NCBI GenBank assembly: GCA_040218815.1
Contig: JAVJQS010000004.1
Coordinates: 248,001 to 312,000, forward strand
Direction: 5' to 3'
Length of the DNA stretch: 64,000 bases
Source: JAVJQS01 sp040218815
Lineage (GTDB): Bacteria; Bacteroidota; Bacteroidia; Flavobacteriales_E; Vicingaceae
A program made the translations under genes and the position numbers. Shown piece after piece: positions 45,943 through 55,466 of this stretch (positions within the stretch are counted from its first letter, which is position 1; every line of letters begins with the position of its first letter). The notes below the pieces were generated by a model. That model saw only the letters and a program-made list of their open reading frames with translations. It did not search any database and was not told where the DNA came from.

Positions 45943-46485
45943 ATGAAGGTCTTATCGAAATTTTGGTTTTGGCTTAAAGGTTGGAAAGTCGTTGGAGGAG
46001 TGCCAAAAGACTTAAAAAAATTAGTGATGATTGCTGCCCCACACACCAGTAATTGGGACTTAGTTTATGCGCGAGCTGCCTTTTACATCATGGGTATACC
46101 TGTTCGATATACCATTAAAAAGGAATTATTTTTCTTTCCTCTAGGTCTAATTTTAAAAGCCGTTGGTGGAATTCCGATCAACCGTAAAACAAAAGGTAAA
46201 ATGGTAGATAAAATGGCTGCTCTCTTCGATGAACGTGAAGAACTCGCTATATTAATAACTCCTGAAGGTACTAGAAGTTTTTCGCCCGAATGGAAAAAAG
46301 GATTTTATTACATGGCTTTAACTGCCAATGTGCCCATTTCTCTAGGCTATTTAGATTATAAGAAAAAACACGCAGGAGTAGGCCCATTGATCTATCCGAC
46401 AGGTAATTATGAAGAAGACTTAGAAAAGATTCAAGAATTTTACCGCACAGTAACGGCTAAGTTTCCTGAAAAAGGTGTCAAGTGA
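45943..46485 (+). CDS. 1-acyl-sn-glycerol-3-phosphate acyltransferase-like protein
   Basis: This 180-residue protein has the acyltransferase motif I IAAPHTSNWD (HxxxxD, about residues 28-37), GGIPINRKTKGKMVD, and motif III-like LAILITPEGTRSFSPEWKKGFY. It probably acylates a lysophospholipid or related lipid at the inner membrane. It is shorter than PlsC (about 245 residues) and belongs to a compact subgroup. Stands alone. Confidence 0.88.
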   Translation: MKVLSKFWFWLKGWKVVGGVPKDLKKLVMIAAPHTSNWDLVYARAAFYIMGIPVRYTIKKELFFFPLGLILKAVGGIPINRKTKGKMVDKMAALFDEREELAILITPEGTRSFSPEWKKGFYYMALTANVPISLGYLDYKKKHAGVGPLIYPTGNYEEDLEKIQEFYRTVTAKFPEKGVK

Positions 46486-46501
46486 CAGCTAAGCTATTGG
46501 A

Positions 46502-47191
46502 TTACTTCACTGCGAGCTTAAATCCAACTCCGTGCACATTTATGATTTGAATATTTTCATCGGCACTGAGGTATTTTCGAAGACGAGAAATAAACACATC
46601 CATACTTCGACCATTGAAGTAATCATTGTTTCCCCAGATTGTTTTTAATGCAGTGTCTCTATTCATTACTTCGTTTTTATTTAAGCAAAGTAGGCGCAAT
46701 ACATCTGCTTCTTTTTTAGTTAATTTTTGAGTTTCTTTATTTCTGATTAAGTATTGATTGATGTAATCAAATTCAAAAGCTCCTATCTTAAATTCATTCT
46801 GTGACTCTTCAGGTATGTTGTTTTGCTGCTTTAAAATATTTTGTAAACGAAGCTCTAACTCTTTAAATTCAAATGGTTTTGTAAGATAATCTTGACCGAG
46901 CTTTAATCCGATTAATTTATCTTCCAATAAAGATTTGGCTGTTAAAAATAGAAAGGGCAAATCAGGCTTAAGGTTAACAAGCTCTTCTGCTAATTCAAAA
47001 CCACTCATAATCGGAAGCATTACATCCAATATTGCGATATCATAATCGTTGTTTAGTGCTTTTTTTAAACCTTCTTGTCCGTTGGTAGCCCAATCAATTG
47101 AGTATCCCAACTGTTCTAAGTTGTCTTTGATTACAAAACCTAGGTTCAGATCATCCTCAACAAGTAATAATTTTCTTTTATTTTCTTCCAT
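46502..47191 (-). CDS. OmpR-family response regulator
   Basis: This 229-residue protein starts at ATG 47191 (MEENKRKLLLVEDD), inside the last codons of the kinase gene (14-bp overlap). The receiver domain has acidic pair ED at residues 12-13, phospho-acceptor D56 in DIAILDVMLP, conserved Thr in FLFLTAKS and Lys in LTKPFEFKELELRL. A winged-helix DNA-binding domain follows (TKKEADVLRLL, GRSMDVFISRLRKYL). It is the partner of the kinase at 47178-48464; targets unknown. Confidence 0.95.
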   Translation of the reverse strand: MEENKRKLLLVEDDLNLGFVIKDNLEQLGYSIDWATNGQEGLKKALNNDYDIAILDVMLPIMSGFELAEELVNLKPDLPFLFLTAKSLLEDKLIGLKLGQDYLTKPFEFKELELRLQNILKQQNNIPEESQNEFKIGAFEFDYINQYLIRNKETQKLTKKEADVLRLLCLNKNEVMNRDTALKTIWGNNDYFNGRSMDVFISRLRKYLSADENIQIINVHGVGFKLAVK

Positions 47192-48464
47192 TTTTTGTCT
47201 GTGGGAAATAAATTTTGAAGGTAGAACCACTACCAGGCTCACTTTTTAGCTGAATTTTACCTTGATGCTGCTTTACCATCCTGAACACATAATTCAATCC
47301 AATACCAAAGCCTTTAACATCGTGTTTGTCACCTGTTGGGACTCGATAAAATTTCTCAAAAACATGTTTTTGTTGCTCTCTGGTCATTCCTATTCCATTA
47401 TCAATAACCCTTAAGTTAATGCCGTTTTTATGCTCCTCTGTACTAATCAGAATACGTGATTTTTCACTGGAGTATTTTATGGCATTGTCGATTAGGTTAA
47501 ATAAAATATTAGTGAGGTGTAGTTCATCACCTAAAACGATTGCATTTTTAGCTTTTAACTCTTGTTTTATTTCTGCTTCATTCGCATCTAAAATTAGCTC
47601 GAAACCAGTAACAGTCTTCTTAATCACCTGGTGTAAGTCGACTTCTTTTTTGTCTAGTTCAACTCTTTTTTTATCGAGAGAAGCCATCTGCAGCACTTTA
47701 TCAACCTGTGTTTTAAGGCGTTCACTTTCCTCTTTAATTATTTTTGAATAATTGGCGAGTCGTTCAGGTTCTTTTGAAATATTTGGATTACTCAACACCT
47801 CTGTTGAGAGTAAAATTGTTGAAATAGGAGTTTTTAACTCATGGGTCATGTTATTAATAAAGTCCGTTCTGATTTCAGACAGTTTTTTTTGTTTTAAAAT
47901 CACCCAAATGGTGTAGCTAAAGAAAACAACCACCAATAATAAAAATATGGTTGATACAACCCAAATTCCCATTTCATTAAGCAAGTGCAGTTCTTTACCA
48001 GGAAAATAAACCCCAAAATAATGAGAAGCTTTATTCCATTTGTCCCGGTTTGACGTGCGGTAAACCAAACTTTTGGCCTCTGCTTCTAAATCCACATAAT
48101 TTCCAAATACAATTGAATCGGTAAAGCAATCATATACCACATATTCAAAATCACTGTTTAAATTTCGATCTTGAAAAGCACCCTTTAATAAGCTTTCTAG
48201 CAAATAAGGATGTAAGGTGTCATTAGTGGATGCCAAATAGTAATTGGAAGAAATTTGCTTTACAGGCTCGTAAATATTAGAGGAGTCATTATTTAATTTT
48301 TGTACCTCTTTTACCACATTGGTAAGCGCCACATGCACACGCTCATTAAATTGTTTTTCTTGCAAGCTAAAGGCCCGTTGAACCCAAAAAATTTGAAAAC
48401 TAAATATCCCAATGACAGTAAATACTGCAAAAAAGATAATAATCCGAATGGTTTTTCGATTCAT
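47178..48464 (-). CDS. Sensor histidine kinase
   Basis: This 428-residue inner-membrane kinase has two membrane helices (about residues 7-26 and 167-190) around a periplasmic sensor region of about 140 residues with no recognised domain. The dimerisation/H-box is FINNMTHELKTPISTI with H208. The ATPase domain shows N box NLIDNAIKYS, G1 VIDNGIGMT, F box FEKFYRVP and G2 KGFGIGLNYVF. It is HPK1-type without HAMP. It is coupled to the response regulator. Confidence 0.95.
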   Translation of the reverse strand: MNRKTIRIIIFFAVFTVIGIFSFQIFWVQRAFSLQEKQFNERVHVALTNVVKEVQKLNNDSSNIYEPVKQISSNYYLASTNDTLHPYLLESLLKGAFQDRNLNSDFEYVVYDCFTDSIVFGNYVDLEAEAKSLVYRTSNRDKWNKASHYFGVYFPGKELHLLNEMGIWVVSTIFLLLVVVFFSYTIWVILKQKKLSEIRTDFINNMTHELKTPISTILLSTEVLSNPNISKEPERLANYSKIIKEESERLKTQVDKVLQMASLDKKRVELDKKEVDLHQVIKKTVTGFELILDANEAEIKQELKAKNAIVLGDELHLTNILFNLIDNAIKYSSEKSRILISTEEHKNGINLRVIDNGIGMTREQQKHVFEKFYRVPTGDKHDVKGFGIGLNYVFRMVKQHQGKIQLKSEPGSGSTFKIYFPQTKNGRK

Positions 48465-48543
48465 AGCACGCTAAAATAAATTGAAAAAACATGCATTTTA
48501 AATCTTTAACGGGTTTTTAACAAAAACTTATCAACTTTGTGAG

Positions 48544-48786
48544 ATGGAATTTCCTCAATTTAGAAGGTATAAAAACGCTCAAAGCTATTTTAAAATAACT
48601 TCTGAAAACACATTTATTGAATATAAACTGATGGGTAATAAGCTAGAGATGTATAATATAGAAGCAAAAATATTACCGGATAGAAACTACATACATGACC
48701 TACTTTATAACTATGATGAGTATTGGGAAAAGCTAAATGAAGCTAGTTTTAATTCCTTTTTAAAAAGTCATAATTTTCTGAAATAG
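48544..48786 (+). CDS. Small conserved-looking hypothetical protein
   Basis: This 80-residue protein starts MEFPQFRRYKNAQSYFKI and has mixed charged and aromatic residues with no signal peptide or membrane segment. A CAACTTTG element lies directly before its ATG, similar to the -7 promoter element. It is divergent from the sensor kinase and 48 bp upstream of the M49 gene. I do not recognise a family. Confidence 0.6.
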   Translation: MEFPQFRRYKNAQSYFKITSENTFIEYKLMGNKLEMYNIEAKILPDRNYIHDLLYNYDEYWEKLNEASFNSFLKSHNFLK

Positions 48787-48833
48787 GAGCATTGAGGAAT
48801 TTCAATTAATTTAGGCGTTCAAAAATCAGACCT

Positions 48834-50912
48834 ATGAAAATTAAATTTATTTCAGCTGTGTTGTTTGCAGCTTTTGCTATCGTTGCCTGCAATCAGCCAC
48901 AAGAAAAGAAAACTAAAGAGCTAACTGAAGAGAGTGGAGATCATGCTTCTGAAGATTTCAAGTACACCGCAGAGCAATTTGCCGACCTAAAAGTTATTCG
49001 TTATCAAGTACCAGGTTTTGAAGAATTAGATGCCAATAAGAAGGAATTGCTTTATTACCTCTATGAAGCAGCTTTGAGTGGAAGAGATATTATTTACGAT
49101 CAGAACTACCGCCACAACATTCAGATTCGGAAGCTACTAGAAGCCATTGTGAGAAATGAAGCACTTTTTTCAAATAGTGATGATTACAAGAAATTATTAG
49201 AGTACACAAAGCGTGTGTGGTTTTCAAACGGTATTCACCACCACTATTCAAATGCTAAATTTGAACCTGAGTTTTCAAAGGAATTCTTCAAAAAGGCTGT
49301 AAATGTTTTATCGGAGGACGAGCTGCCCTTGAAGGCAGGACAAAGTAAAAAGGAAATGGTTGCTGAGTTAACGGAAGTTATTTTCAACCCAGCAATTGCT
49401 CCAAAAAAAGTCAGTTTAGAAGCTGATACAGATTTAGTTCAAGCTTCTGCGGTTAATTTTTATGGTCCAAATATCACCCAAAAAGAAGTGGAAGATTACT
49501 ATAAAAGTTTAGATATGGTAACTGAAAAAGCACCAGAATACGGGTTGAATACTCAATTGGTAAAAGAAGATGGAAAAGTGATTGCAAAAACTTGGAAAGT
49601 AGGGGGAATGTACGATGGAGCCATCAGTAAAGTCGTTTATTGGTTAGAAAAAGCGATTCCTTTAGCTGAAAATGAGCAGCAAAAAATTACTTTAGAACGC
49701 TTGGTGAAATATTATAGGACTGGAGATGTAAATGATTGGGATCAATACAATTTAGCCTGGATAAAAGATACTGCGTCACGCACAGATGTTGTCAATGGCT
49801 TTATAGAAGTATATAATGATCCATTGGGTAAAAAAGGTTCATTTGAGTCAGTGGTGTCTTTCAAGGATATGGAAGCTACGAAAAGAATCGAAGCAGTAAG
49901 TAAAGAAGCGCAGTGGTTCGAAGATAATTCTCCTATCATGGATGCACACAAAAAAGAAAATGTAACCGGAATTATCGGAAAGGTAATTACTGTTGTTGTT
50001 GAGTCTGGAGATGCGTCGCCTTCAACACCAATTGGAATTAATCTACCTAACAATGGTTGGGTTAGAGAGATTGGTTCAAAGAGTGTTAGTTTAGGAAATA
50101 TTGTTCATGCCTATGAAATGTCATCAAAAGAAGGTAAAAGCTCCTTAACTGAATTTGCTTACTCTCAAGAAGAAATTGATCGTTCAAAAAAATATGGAGG
50201 TGTTGCCGATTTGCTGCATACTGACTTGCATGAAGTTATCGGTCATGCTTCTGGAAAAATCAATAAAGGAGTAGGGCAAACCAGTGAGACACTTAAAAAT
50301 TATGCATCTACACTTGAAGAGGGTAGAGCTGACTTAGTGGCTTTATATTACCTATACGATCAGAAATTAGTAGATATGGGATTAATTGAGTCATTAGATG
50401 CAGGAAAAACAGCTTATGATGATTATATTAAAAATGGGATGATGCTTCAATTAAAGCGTTTAAAAGTAGGTGGGCAAGTTGAAGAAGCACACATGCGAAA
50501 CCGTCAAATGATTGCCAAGTGGGCTTTTGAAAAAGGAGAGGCTGACTCAGTTATTGTAAAAAAGATGAAAGATGGTAAAACCTATTTTGTTATTAATGAT
50601 TACGACAAACTAAAAGACTTATTTGGCCAGTTATTAAGAGAGCTACAACGCATAAAATCTGAAGGAGATTTTGAAGCTGGTAAGGCTTTAGTTGAAAATT
50701 ATGCAGTTAAAGTTGACCCAGAATTACACAAAGAGGTTTTAGCGCGCTATGAAAAACTAGGGGTTGCACCATATGGTGGTTTTATCAATCCAAAGTTGGT
50801 TGCAACCAAAGAAGAAGGAAAGATTACTGATGTTGCAGTAGAATATCCTGAAAATTTTAAAGAACAAATGCTTTATTACGGAGAAAACTATTCGTTTTTG
50901 CCCTTAAAGTAA
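48834..50912 (+). CDS. Peptidase M49 (dipeptidyl peptidase III-like) lipoprotein
   Basis: This 692-residue protein has a lipobox (AFAIVAC, Cys19), so it should be periplasmic or surface-anchored, unlike cytosolic eukaryotic DPP III. The M49 hallmark HEXXXH is present as HEVIGH at residues 466-471, followed by EEGRADLVALYYLYD, which gives the third zinc ligand. DPP III removes dipeptides from the N-terminus of short peptides. Length matches the family (about 700). A stem-loop lies just downstream. Confidence 0.92.
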   Translation: MKIKFISAVLFAAFAIVACNQPQEKKTKELTEESGDHASEDFKYTAEQFADLKVIRYQVPGFEELDANKKELLYYLYEAALSGRDIIYDQNYRHNIQIRKLLEAIVRNEALFSNSDDYKKLLEYTKRVWFSNGIHHHYSNAKFEPEFSKEFFKKAVNVLSEDELPLKAGQSKKEMVAELTEVIFNPAIAPKKVSLEADTDLVQASAVNFYGPNITQKEVEDYYKSLDMVTEKAPEYGLNTQLVKEDGKVIAKTWKVGGMYDGAISKVVYWLEKAIPLAENEQQKITLERLVKYYRTGDVNDWDQYNLAWIKDTASRTDVVNGFIEVYNDPLGKKGSFESVVSFKDMEATKRIEAVSKEAQWFEDNSPIMDAHKKENVTGIIGKVITVVVESGDASPSTPIGINLPNNGWVREIGSKSVSLGNIVHAYEMSSKEGKSSLTEFAYSQEEIDRSKKYGGVADLLHTDLHEVIGHASGKINKGVGQTSETLKNYASTLEEGRADLVALYYLYDQKLVDMGLIESLDAGKTAYDDYIKNGMMLQLKRLKVGGQVEEAHMRNRQMIAKWAFEKGEADSVIVKKMKDGKTYFVINDYDKLKDLFGQLLRELQRIKSEGDFEAGKALVENYAVKVDPELHKEVLARYEKLGVAPYGGFINPKLVATKEEGKITDVAVEYPENFKEQMLYYGENYSFLPLK

Positions 50913-50981
50913 AATAGTAGAAAGTGTAACAAGCCATTTACTAGCTTTTAACTGCAATTGATTCCTTTACTTGAATGAAAT

Positions 50982-51019
50982 GAGTCGGTATAATGATTAG
51001 TAAGTCAATAAGCCGACTC
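50982..51019 (+). terminator. Possible terminator after the M49 gene
   Basis: A 7-bp stem GAGTCGG/CCGACTC closes a 24-nt loop and is followed by TATTTTAT. The loop is long and the T run is broken, so this is a weak candidate. Confidence 0.3.
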
Positions 51020-51161
51020 TATTTTATATGAAATTAAACGTAGGCGCTAGGTTTCAAAAAATGCCTTATCAAAAGATTATTCAAGCCAACTGCTCGAAAA
51101 CGTAATAATTAAATAGAGATTTAACACTGCTAGCATTCCGAAAAACAGAAATATAGATGAC

Positions 51162-52226
51162 TCACTCTGTTGCAAAGTATCGCTCTACATTTGCAATTAT
51201 AACTATATCCGGATTAGTTTCTTGGATAATTTCAATATAATAGTTACGTGGCACAAAATAACATTCCTTAAAATGTAAGGCTAATAATTTTTCCATGTTA
51301 TTCGTGTATGAATCCATAAAAACCAAGAGTGTTTTGGTTTTGGTGAGATCTGGATTTTTCCAACACGTAATAAAGTCAATTGCTGTATCTTTTGGAAAGT
51401 CCAACTTGCTATCTTTATAATTTATTATAGGTGTTGAGTATAAGCTTAATTTGCTGTTGCATAGTCCGCTCAACCTACCCAAGTCGGGATTTTTAAATAG
51501 TTCATGTGTTAGGTTTAAATCGCTAAGTGAATGAGGATTAATTTGAATGCTTTTGCACAACTTTTGATAAGCAGTAAAGCAACCCAAGTCATTCCAATGA
51601 GTATCAAATTTTAGGTAGTTATCTATGGTGTCTTTTTGTGCCATCAATTCATTCTTGAATTGGATAATTTCAATGGGTGAAGATTTTAACTTAAAATGAT
51701 TAATCACTTGATTTAACTTAGAACAGGTATCTCTTTTTGTCCACTTCATATTAAATGGAACGTTATTATTATAAATTGTTGACTTGTTGGGGTAGACAGC
51801 TATGTAGAAGTCGATACCCATGGCTTTTAAATCACTTTTTCGTTTTTCCCATTTTAATCTCAATGATTCTAAAGAGTCTTGGGTTAATAAGTCTTGATGA
51901 CTATAACTATCTAAAATGCGATCTGTATTATCGGTGTAAAATGCCCAATTATTTTTACCTGTAACAGCAAATTGAGGATGAGATGATGAATTAAAAATCA
52001 AATACTTTAAACTAGCATTTAGGGTGGTTAAGTACGTTTTAAAACCTAAATGATCGATGTAGAAAGTTTCGAAATCTTTGAAAAATTCTTGAGAAAATGA
52101 AAAATCCAAACTAGCCGTCAAGCTTCTATTTTCACAATTGGAATTATCTGTTTGCTTTAATGTTAAACTCGGGATTATCAAGATAAATAGGAAAGCAACG
52201 AAAAACAGGTTGGCTAATTTCTTCAT
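51162..52226 (-). CDS. AlgX/AlgJ-like SGNH acetyltransferase/hydrolase
   Basis: This 354-residue exported protein has an N-terminal signal anchor (about residues 4-22). Family features are FYIDHLGFKTYL (about 56-66), the Asp-His pair in KFDTHWNDLG (D208, H210), and the serine-bearing LLVFMDSYTNN strand near the C-terminus. AlgJ/AlgX-type proteins move acetyl groups from the MBOAT partner to polysaccharide in the periplasm. The MBOAT gene ends 2 bp upstream. Substrate polymer not identifiable. Confidence 0.85.
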   Translation of the reverse strand: MKKLANLFFVAFLFILIIPSLTLKQTDNSNCENRSLTASLDFSFSQEFFKDFETFYIDHLGFKTYLTTLNASLKYLIFNSSSHPQFAVTGKNNWAFYTDNTDRILDSYSHQDLLTQDSLESLRLKWEKRKSDLKAMGIDFYIAVYPNKSTIYNNNVPFNMKWTKRDTCSKLNQVINHFKLKSSPIEIIQFKNELMAQKDTIDNYLKFDTHWNDLGCFTAYQKLCKSIQINPHSLSDLNLTHELFKNPDLGRLSGLCNSKLSLYSTPIINYKDSKLDFPKDTAIDFITCWKNPDLTKTKTLLVFMDSYTNNMEKLLALHFKECYFVPRNYYIEIIQETNPDIVIIANVERYFATE

Positions 52227-52228
52227 TC

Positions 52229-53635
52229 TTAAAACTTAAAATAAATGAATGGATGATGGGTAGAACTAACCAGCTCTGTAATACAATAAAATAACAACAA
52301 TAGACTAGAAGCCATAGTGAGTGCTGATTTTTTATGAATTGAACTATTAATTTGTTTGATTCTTTGGTTGATGGCAACTTTAAGTGGAGTAGAAAAAATA
52401 ATTCCTAAGCTTAAAATAAAAATAAAGTAAGGAGTAAAATAAATCAACGCATTGTTGTTTCCCGATGCAGTTAATTCAAAAAGTTTAGCATAAAATTGCG
52501 ATGCAAAATCTAGATTAGGAGATCGAAAAATAACCCACAATAAACAAACAACTGAGACGGTATAAATTCTTCCAAAAATTTTATTCGTTTTGAGTTTAAA
52601 CCTGTTCAATACTCGTTCTATAATTAGAAAAAAACCGTGAGCCAACCCCCAAATAACGAATGTCCAAGAGGCACCATGCCATAGCCCTGTTATAAAAAAA
52701 ACGATTGCTAAATTGAGGAAAGTGCGAAGGATTGATTTTCGATTTCCTCCTAAGGGGATGTACAAGTACTCTTTAAACCAGGTAGATAGTGAAATGTGCC
52801 AGCGACGCCAAAAATCTTGAATAGAAACTGAAATGTATGGGTAATTGAAGTTTTCGGGTATTTTAAAGCCCATAATTCTTCCCAAAGCAATAGCCATATC
52901 TGAATAGGCGGAGAAGTCAAAATAGATTTGTAAGCTATATATGAGTACACCCAGAATCGCAACAATTGAGGATATTTCTGTTGGATTTTGTTGAAAGATC
53001 TCGTCTGCAACTATAGCAAAGTTATCTGCCAAAATCACTTTTTTAGCTAGGCCAATTATGAATCTATTGATTCCATGAATAATATCAGCCGGTTGAGCTT
53101 TGCGAACCTTAAAATAGTGATGGATCTCTTTGTATTTTATAATAGGACCGGCAATAAGTTGTGGGAAGTAGGAAATGTAGAGTGCAACACGTAGTGGTGA
53201 AAAATCCGCTTTTACTTCTTGGCGATAGACATCTGTAATGTAAGATATGCCTTGAAAGGTAAAAAACGATATGCCTAAGGGAAGAACTAAATCCTCAAAA
53301 CGAAATTGAAATTGGCTTAATGGCTGAATGCTTGAAGTAATAAAAAATGCGTATTTATAATAAACTAGAATAGATAAGTTACAAACTACACCAACGAATA
53401 AGCTGATTTTCTTGTAAAGAACTTTATGTATATAAAAACCAATTAACAGTCCACTGAAATAATTAAAAACGATTGAACTAACTAGAATTAAGACACCGGT
53501 GCCTTCCCCATAAATGTAAAAAATAAGGCTAGAAAGCAATAGAAATAGGTTACTAGTTTTAAGTTTTAACCATCGATTGATTAATAGAACTAAAGGAAGA
53601 AATAAAAATAAAAAAACAGGTGAATTGAAAAGCAT
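52229..53635 (-). CDS. MBOAT O-acyltransferase (AlgI-like)
   Basis: This 468-residue inner-membrane protein opens MLFNSPVFLFLFLPLVLLINR. It has PLGISFFTFQGISYITDVYR, YFPQLIAGPIIKY, YFDFSAYSDMAIALGRIMGF, FWRRWHISLSTWFKEYLYIPLGGNR and the active-site helix FITGLWHGASWTFVIWG with the catalytic His. AlgI-type enzymes carry acyl groups across the membrane for acetylation of exported polysaccharide. It forms an operon with the AlgX-like protein. Confidence 0.95.
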   Translation of the reverse strand: MLFNSPVFLFLFLPLVLLINRWLKLKTSNLFLLLSSLIFYIYGEGTGVLILVSSIVFNYFSGLLIGFYIHKVLYKKISLFVGVVCNLSILVYYKYAFFITSSIQPLSQFQFRFEDLVLPLGISFFTFQGISYITDVYRQEVKADFSPLRVALYISYFPQLIAGPIIKYKEIHHYFKVRKAQPADIIHGINRFIIGLAKKVILADNFAIVADEIFQQNPTEISSIVAILGVLIYSLQIYFDFSAYSDMAIALGRIMGFKIPENFNYPYISVSIQDFWRRWHISLSTWFKEYLYIPLGGNRKSILRTFLNLAIVFFITGLWHGASWTFVIWGLAHGFFLIIERVLNRFKLKTNKIFGRIYTVSVVCLLWVIFRSPNLDFASQFYAKLFELTASGNNNALIYFTPYFIFILSLGIIFSTPLKVAINQRIKQINSSIHKKSALTMASSLLLLFYCITELVSSTHHPFIYFKF

Positions 53636-53824
53636 ATCTGAAATAGAAGTAATTCAAAAATAGTGATATACTTTTCTAAAAACAGTAAATAAATCTTCAG
53701 ACTAAAAAAAGATATAATAAGCTTTGATATTTAAAATAACCTAATAATCAATAGATTGCATTAAGATATTAACTTAAGGTGAAATATTGCAGTACTTTCA
53801 GTTTCACAAACCTTTAAAAGTGAC

Positions 53825-53832
53825 TACTTTTG
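53825..53832 (+). promoter_or_regulatory. -7 promoter element TACTTTTG at the helicase start
   Basis: An exact TAnnTTTG match ends 8 nt before the ATG at 53841, which leaves almost no leader. It also argues against longer reading frames that begin upstream, such as the TTG at 53787. Confidence 0.55.
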
Positions 53833-53840
53833 CAACCCCC

Positions 53841-55379
53841 ATGAGTGAATTTAAAAGCATAGATTTAAGCGAAATAGAAGAAAGTGATGATGGCAAAGAT
53901 TTGTATCCATTTCAAGAAGAAGCCATTCATCAAATATCAGAAAAGCTCAATGAATTAAAGGATAATCATAACGTCCTATTTCAATTGCCTACAGGTGGCG
54001 GAAAAACTGTTATATTTTCAGAAATAGCTCGCAGATACATTAAGGCGGTTGATAAAAAGGTCCTCATTTTAACACACCGCATCGAATTGTGCAAGCAAAC
54101 CTCCAAAATGCTTACGGAGTTTGGAGTTAAAAACATGATTATCGATAGCAAGGTGAAAGGTGTTGAGGATGGCAATGATTACAATTGCTTTGTTGCCATG
54201 GTTGAAACCTTAAATAACCGATTACAGGATGAAAAAATTACTTTAAATAACCTGGGCTTAGTTATTGTAGATGAGGCACATTACAACAGCTTTAGAAAAT
54301 TATTTAAGTATTTCGAAGAGGTAAATATTTTAGGTGTTACAGCTACTCCCTTAAGCTCGAGTATCAAGCTACCAATGAATGAAAATTACCAAGAATTAGT
54401 AGTTGGAGAATCCATTTCTAGTTTGGTAAAAAGTGGTCACCTAGCAAAAGCTACAACCTACAGCTACAATGTTCGTTTGGATAGTTTAAAAGTTGGTATA
54501 AATGGAGATTACACCGTAAAATCCTCGGAGCAACTATACGGTAATTACATGATGCAAGAGAAGTTAGTGAGGGCTTACGAAGAAAAATCTCATGGTAAAA
54601 AAACACTGATTTTTAATAACGGTATCGCAACTTCTTATGGCGTCTACGACACCTTTAAGGCCGCTGGGTACGAGATTCAACATTTAGATCATCATGCTGG
54701 AGAGCAGGAGAGAAGAGATATCTTGAAGTGGTTTAAAGAAACTCCTGATGCTATTTTAACTTCAGTTGGTATTTTAACTACTGGCTTCGATGAGCCGACA
54801 GTAGAAACGATCATCTTAAATCGAGCAACACGATCTTTAGCCTTATATCATCAAATGATTGGTCGGGGATCGCGGATATTGCCCAATAAAAAAGAGTTTA
54901 CGGTAATTGACTTGGGGAATAATTTGCATCGTTTTGGACTTTGGAATTCTCCTGTTGATTGGTACCATATCTTCCAAGCTCCACATCAGTATTACGATGA
55001 CTTAAAGTCTGATGACATTATTGAACGACAGTTTATTTATGAAATGCCAGACGATTTGAAAGAGAAATTTTCTAAGTCTGACGACATCACGTTTTCTGTT
55101 AAAGATGAGTACGACAAGGCCATGTCTATGGGTAGGCACTCTAAAACAGTTATTGAAAAGTCAATTAATCAACATGCTAAAATGTGTTTAGAAAATGCAG
55201 ACGACATGTGGGATGCACTTGATTTAGCTAAATTATTGACCGATGATATTCAAGATCGTATCAAGCACTATTCTTATTCTACCATTAAAACCACTAAAAA
55301 CTATTTAGTTTGGTTGGAAGAAGATTATAAAAGACGATTGAATTCTAAGATACGACAAGCCTACGTGGTCCAAGATTAA
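53841..55379 (+). CDS. DEAD/DEAH-box (SF2) helicase
   Basis: This 512-residue protein is placed at ATG 53841 (MSEFKSIDLSEIEESDDG) because a promoter lies immediately upstream. Motif Q-like YPFQEEAIHQI, Walker A LPTGGGKTVIF, Ia ILTHRIELCKQ, II VIVDEAHYNSF, III GVTATPL, V TTGFDEPTVETIIL and VI QMIGRGSRI are all present. This is the SSL2/type III restriction helicase-like group. No nuclease or methylase gene is adjacent, so it is probably a stand-alone nucleic-acid remodelling enzyme. The C-terminal 130 residues are helical and unassigned. Confidence 0.9.
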   Translation: MSEFKSIDLSEIEESDDGKDLYPFQEEAIHQISEKLNELKDNHNVLFQLPTGGGKTVIFSEIARRYIKAVDKKVLILTHRIELCKQTSKMLTEFGVKNMIIDSKVKGVEDGNDYNCFVAMVETLNNRLQDEKITLNNLGLVIVDEAHYNSFRKLFKYFEEVNILGVTATPLSSSIKLPMNENYQELVVGESISSLVKSGHLAKATTYSYNVRLDSLKVGINGDYTVKSSEQLYGNYMMQEKLVRAYEEKSHGKKTLIFNNGIATSYGVYDTFKAAGYEIQHLDHHAGEQERRDILKWFKETPDAILTSVGILTTGFDEPTVETIILNRATRSLALYHQMIGRGSRILPNKKEFTVIDLGNNLHRFGLWNSPVDWYHIFQAPHQYYDDLKSDDIIERQFIYEMPDDLKEKFSKSDDITFSVKDEYDKAMSMGRHSKTVIEKSINQHAKMCLENADDMWDALDLAKLLTDDIQDRIKHYSYSTIKTTKNYLVWLEEDYKRRLNSKIRQAYVVQD

Positions 55380-55466
55380 GCTATCTAGGAAAAAATAGGT
55401 GTTTCGCTTAGACTTTTTTATATAATTATTAGTAAACTTGACCCATCCACAATAAAGTTTACATAA

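Noticed and set aside
53841..55379. Restriction-modification or defence helicase
   Set aside because: The helicase resembles type III restriction helicases in motifs, but no nuclease, methylase or other defence gene is adjacent.
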